NCBI RefSeq assembly: GCF_013297935.1 | Contig: NZ_JAAFIX010000002.1 | Coordinates: forward strand, 186,001-250,000 | DNA: 64,000 nucleotides | Source: Rhodoferax sp. | Lineage (GTDB): Bacteria; Pseudomonadota; Gammaproteobacteria; Burkholderiales; Burkholderiaceae_C | Direction of reading: 5' to 3' | Shown: positions 63,369 through 64,000 of the stretch, one piece after another | Numbering within the stretch: position 1 is the first letter of the stretch | How the letters are laid out: the number at the start of each line of letters is the position of its first letter | Made by a program: the position numbers and the translations under genes | The notes under the pieces: generated by a model | Seen by the model: only the letters and a program-made list of their open reading frames with translations | Told to the model about the DNA's origin: nothing | Databases searched by the model: none

Positions 63369-64000
63369 TCAAAACGATTGCAGCAACATGGCAAGCGGCA
63401 ACACGGGTAGAAGTGCGTCGACCCTATCAAGAACCCCGCCATGACCCGGCAAAAGTTGGCTACTGTCCTTCGCGCCCGCAGCTCGTTTGACTAAAGATTC
63501 CAACAAATCACCGGCAACGCTCATGCCACCGAGAAACAAAGAGCCCAGCAACAGGTAGACCCAGTGATAGGAAGCCAAAATAGTGAAAATACTATTTGAA
63601 TCCAGCGCAAAAAAACTATCTGCCCATTGCCAAATGTGAGCAAGAACCAAAACACCCATCAAACCGCCCAATGCGCCTTCCCTGGTTTTACCAGGACTTA
63701 TGCTGGCCGCGAGCTTGGCATGAATGAACTGTCCGCCAAACCGCCGCCCAGCAAAATACGCCGCAATGTCGGCAACCCAGACCAATGACATCGCGGAAAA
63801 AAGAAAATTAATTCCCTTTGATCTGGCACTAACCACCGCCAACCAAGCGGCGCACAGCAAGAGAAAACCAACAAGCTGCCTGACTACGGCCGGTATGTGA
63901 TTCCAACTGCCGACTCCGGAGCGCAGAAGATAGCCTCCCCCAAAGACCCAAACAATGGCCGAGACAATCCAAATCAGCTGAAGTGCTCCAGGTTCAAGAG
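63369..64000 (-). CDS. cdsA: Phosphatidate cytidylyltransferase, C-terminal part (cut by window edge)
   Basis: Makes CDP-diacylglycerol for phospholipid synthesis. About 210 residues are visible and the frame stays open to the right edge. The CDS signature is clear: SPGKTREGALGG and SVAGDLLESLVKR..KDSSQLLPGHGGVLDRVDALL. The hydrophobic N-terminal membrane segments continue outside the window. Codons starting at 63860 can be read as a false start. Confidence 0.93.
   Translation of the reverse strand, partial: LEPGALQLIWIVSAIVWVFGGGYLLRSGVGSWNHIPAVVRQLVGFLLLCAAWLAVVSARSKGINFLFSAMSLVWVADIAAYFAGRRFGGQFIHAKLAASISPGKTREGALGGLMGVLVLAHIWQWADSFFALDSNSIFTILASYHWVYLLLGSLFLGGMSVAGDLLESLVKRAAGAKDSSQLLPGHGGVLDRVDALLPVLPLAMLLQSF

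Noticed and set aside
1..64000. CRISPR arrays, prophage or insertion sequences
   Set aside because: No regularly spaced direct repeats, integrase, transposase or phage structural genes are visible; the only dispersed repeats are the ~50-bp family described.
1..64000. tRNA or rRNA genes
   Set aside because: No T-loop (GGTTCGA-type) and acceptor pairing combinations were noticed by eye; a covariance-model search would be needed to be sure.

Overview
The window looks like chromosomal DNA of a betaproteobacterium of the order Burkholderiales, most likely family Comamonadaceae (Rhodoferax/Polaromonas-like). The evidence is the gene neighbourhoods (trxA-rho-rpmE, rlmE-ftsH-folP-glmM, carA-lysE-carB-greA, cdsA-dxr-rseP-bamA-ompH-lpxD-fabZ-lpxA-lpxB-rnhB), the high GC content, and at least ten copies of a ~50-bp interspersed repeat of the kind I associate with that family (head GCTAT..ATAGC, core GCGC, tail GGGCTAG). 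This taxonomy is inference; there is no rRNA gene here. I saw no tRNA, CRISPR array, phage or insertion sequence, and no intergenic stretch longer than 300 bases.

Layout. 1-12.6 kb: the 5' part of dnaX (minus) diverging from the SRP RNA gene, a membrane diguanylate cyclase, a flavoprotein, an AddAB-type recombination nuclease pair, then trxA-rho-rpmE ending in a clear terminator. 12.7-14.4 kb: a large membrane protein of uncertain function. 14.4-33 kb: a phosphate region. The minus-strand operon pstSCAB-phoU-phoB-phoR faces a fasciclin-domain lipoprotein across two back-to-back Pho-box-like sites. Next come an orphan periplasmic binding protein, ppx, an EAL-CBS-GGDEF protein, a histone-H1-like protein with a ribbon-helix-helix tail, sixA, ppk, and a three-gene set: OlsB-like acyltransferase, PlcP-like metallophosphoesterase and Agt-like glycosyltransferase. 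That set fits replacement of membrane phospholipids by phosphorus-free lipids in phosphate starvation.

32.7-39.9 kb: an arsenic operon, arsR-arsC(Trx type)-aqpS-arsC(Grx type)-arsH-MFS-ATP-grasp-arsA, tightly packed with ATGA-type overlaps. It has no ArsB or Acr3 pump; an MFS transporter and an unusual, apparently circularly permuted ATP-grasp enzyme sit where the pump would be expected. 39.9-41.1 kb: three small genes (membrane protein, short hypothetical, GNAT acetyltransferase).

41.1-64 kb: housekeeping blocks, mostly on the minus strand: glmM, folP, ftsH, rlmE; yhbY (plus); DUF4149-like protein, greA, carB, a LysE exporter, carA; an rRNA/tRNA methyltransferase; and the lipid A/outer-membrane biogenesis operon running from cdsA (cut by the right edge) down to rnhB.

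The most notable observations are (1) the repeat family, six copies of which lie inside protein-coding genes and are translated in frame, five of them in the same frame and orientation, plus a seventh that supplies the stop codon of arsA; (2) Pho-box-like sites that tie ppk, a fasciclin lipoprotein and possibly the lipid-remodelling genes to the phosphate regulon; (3) the pump-less ars operon with a permuted ATP-grasp enzyme; and (4) a perfect 12-bp inverted repeat upstream of a histone/RHH fusion protein.
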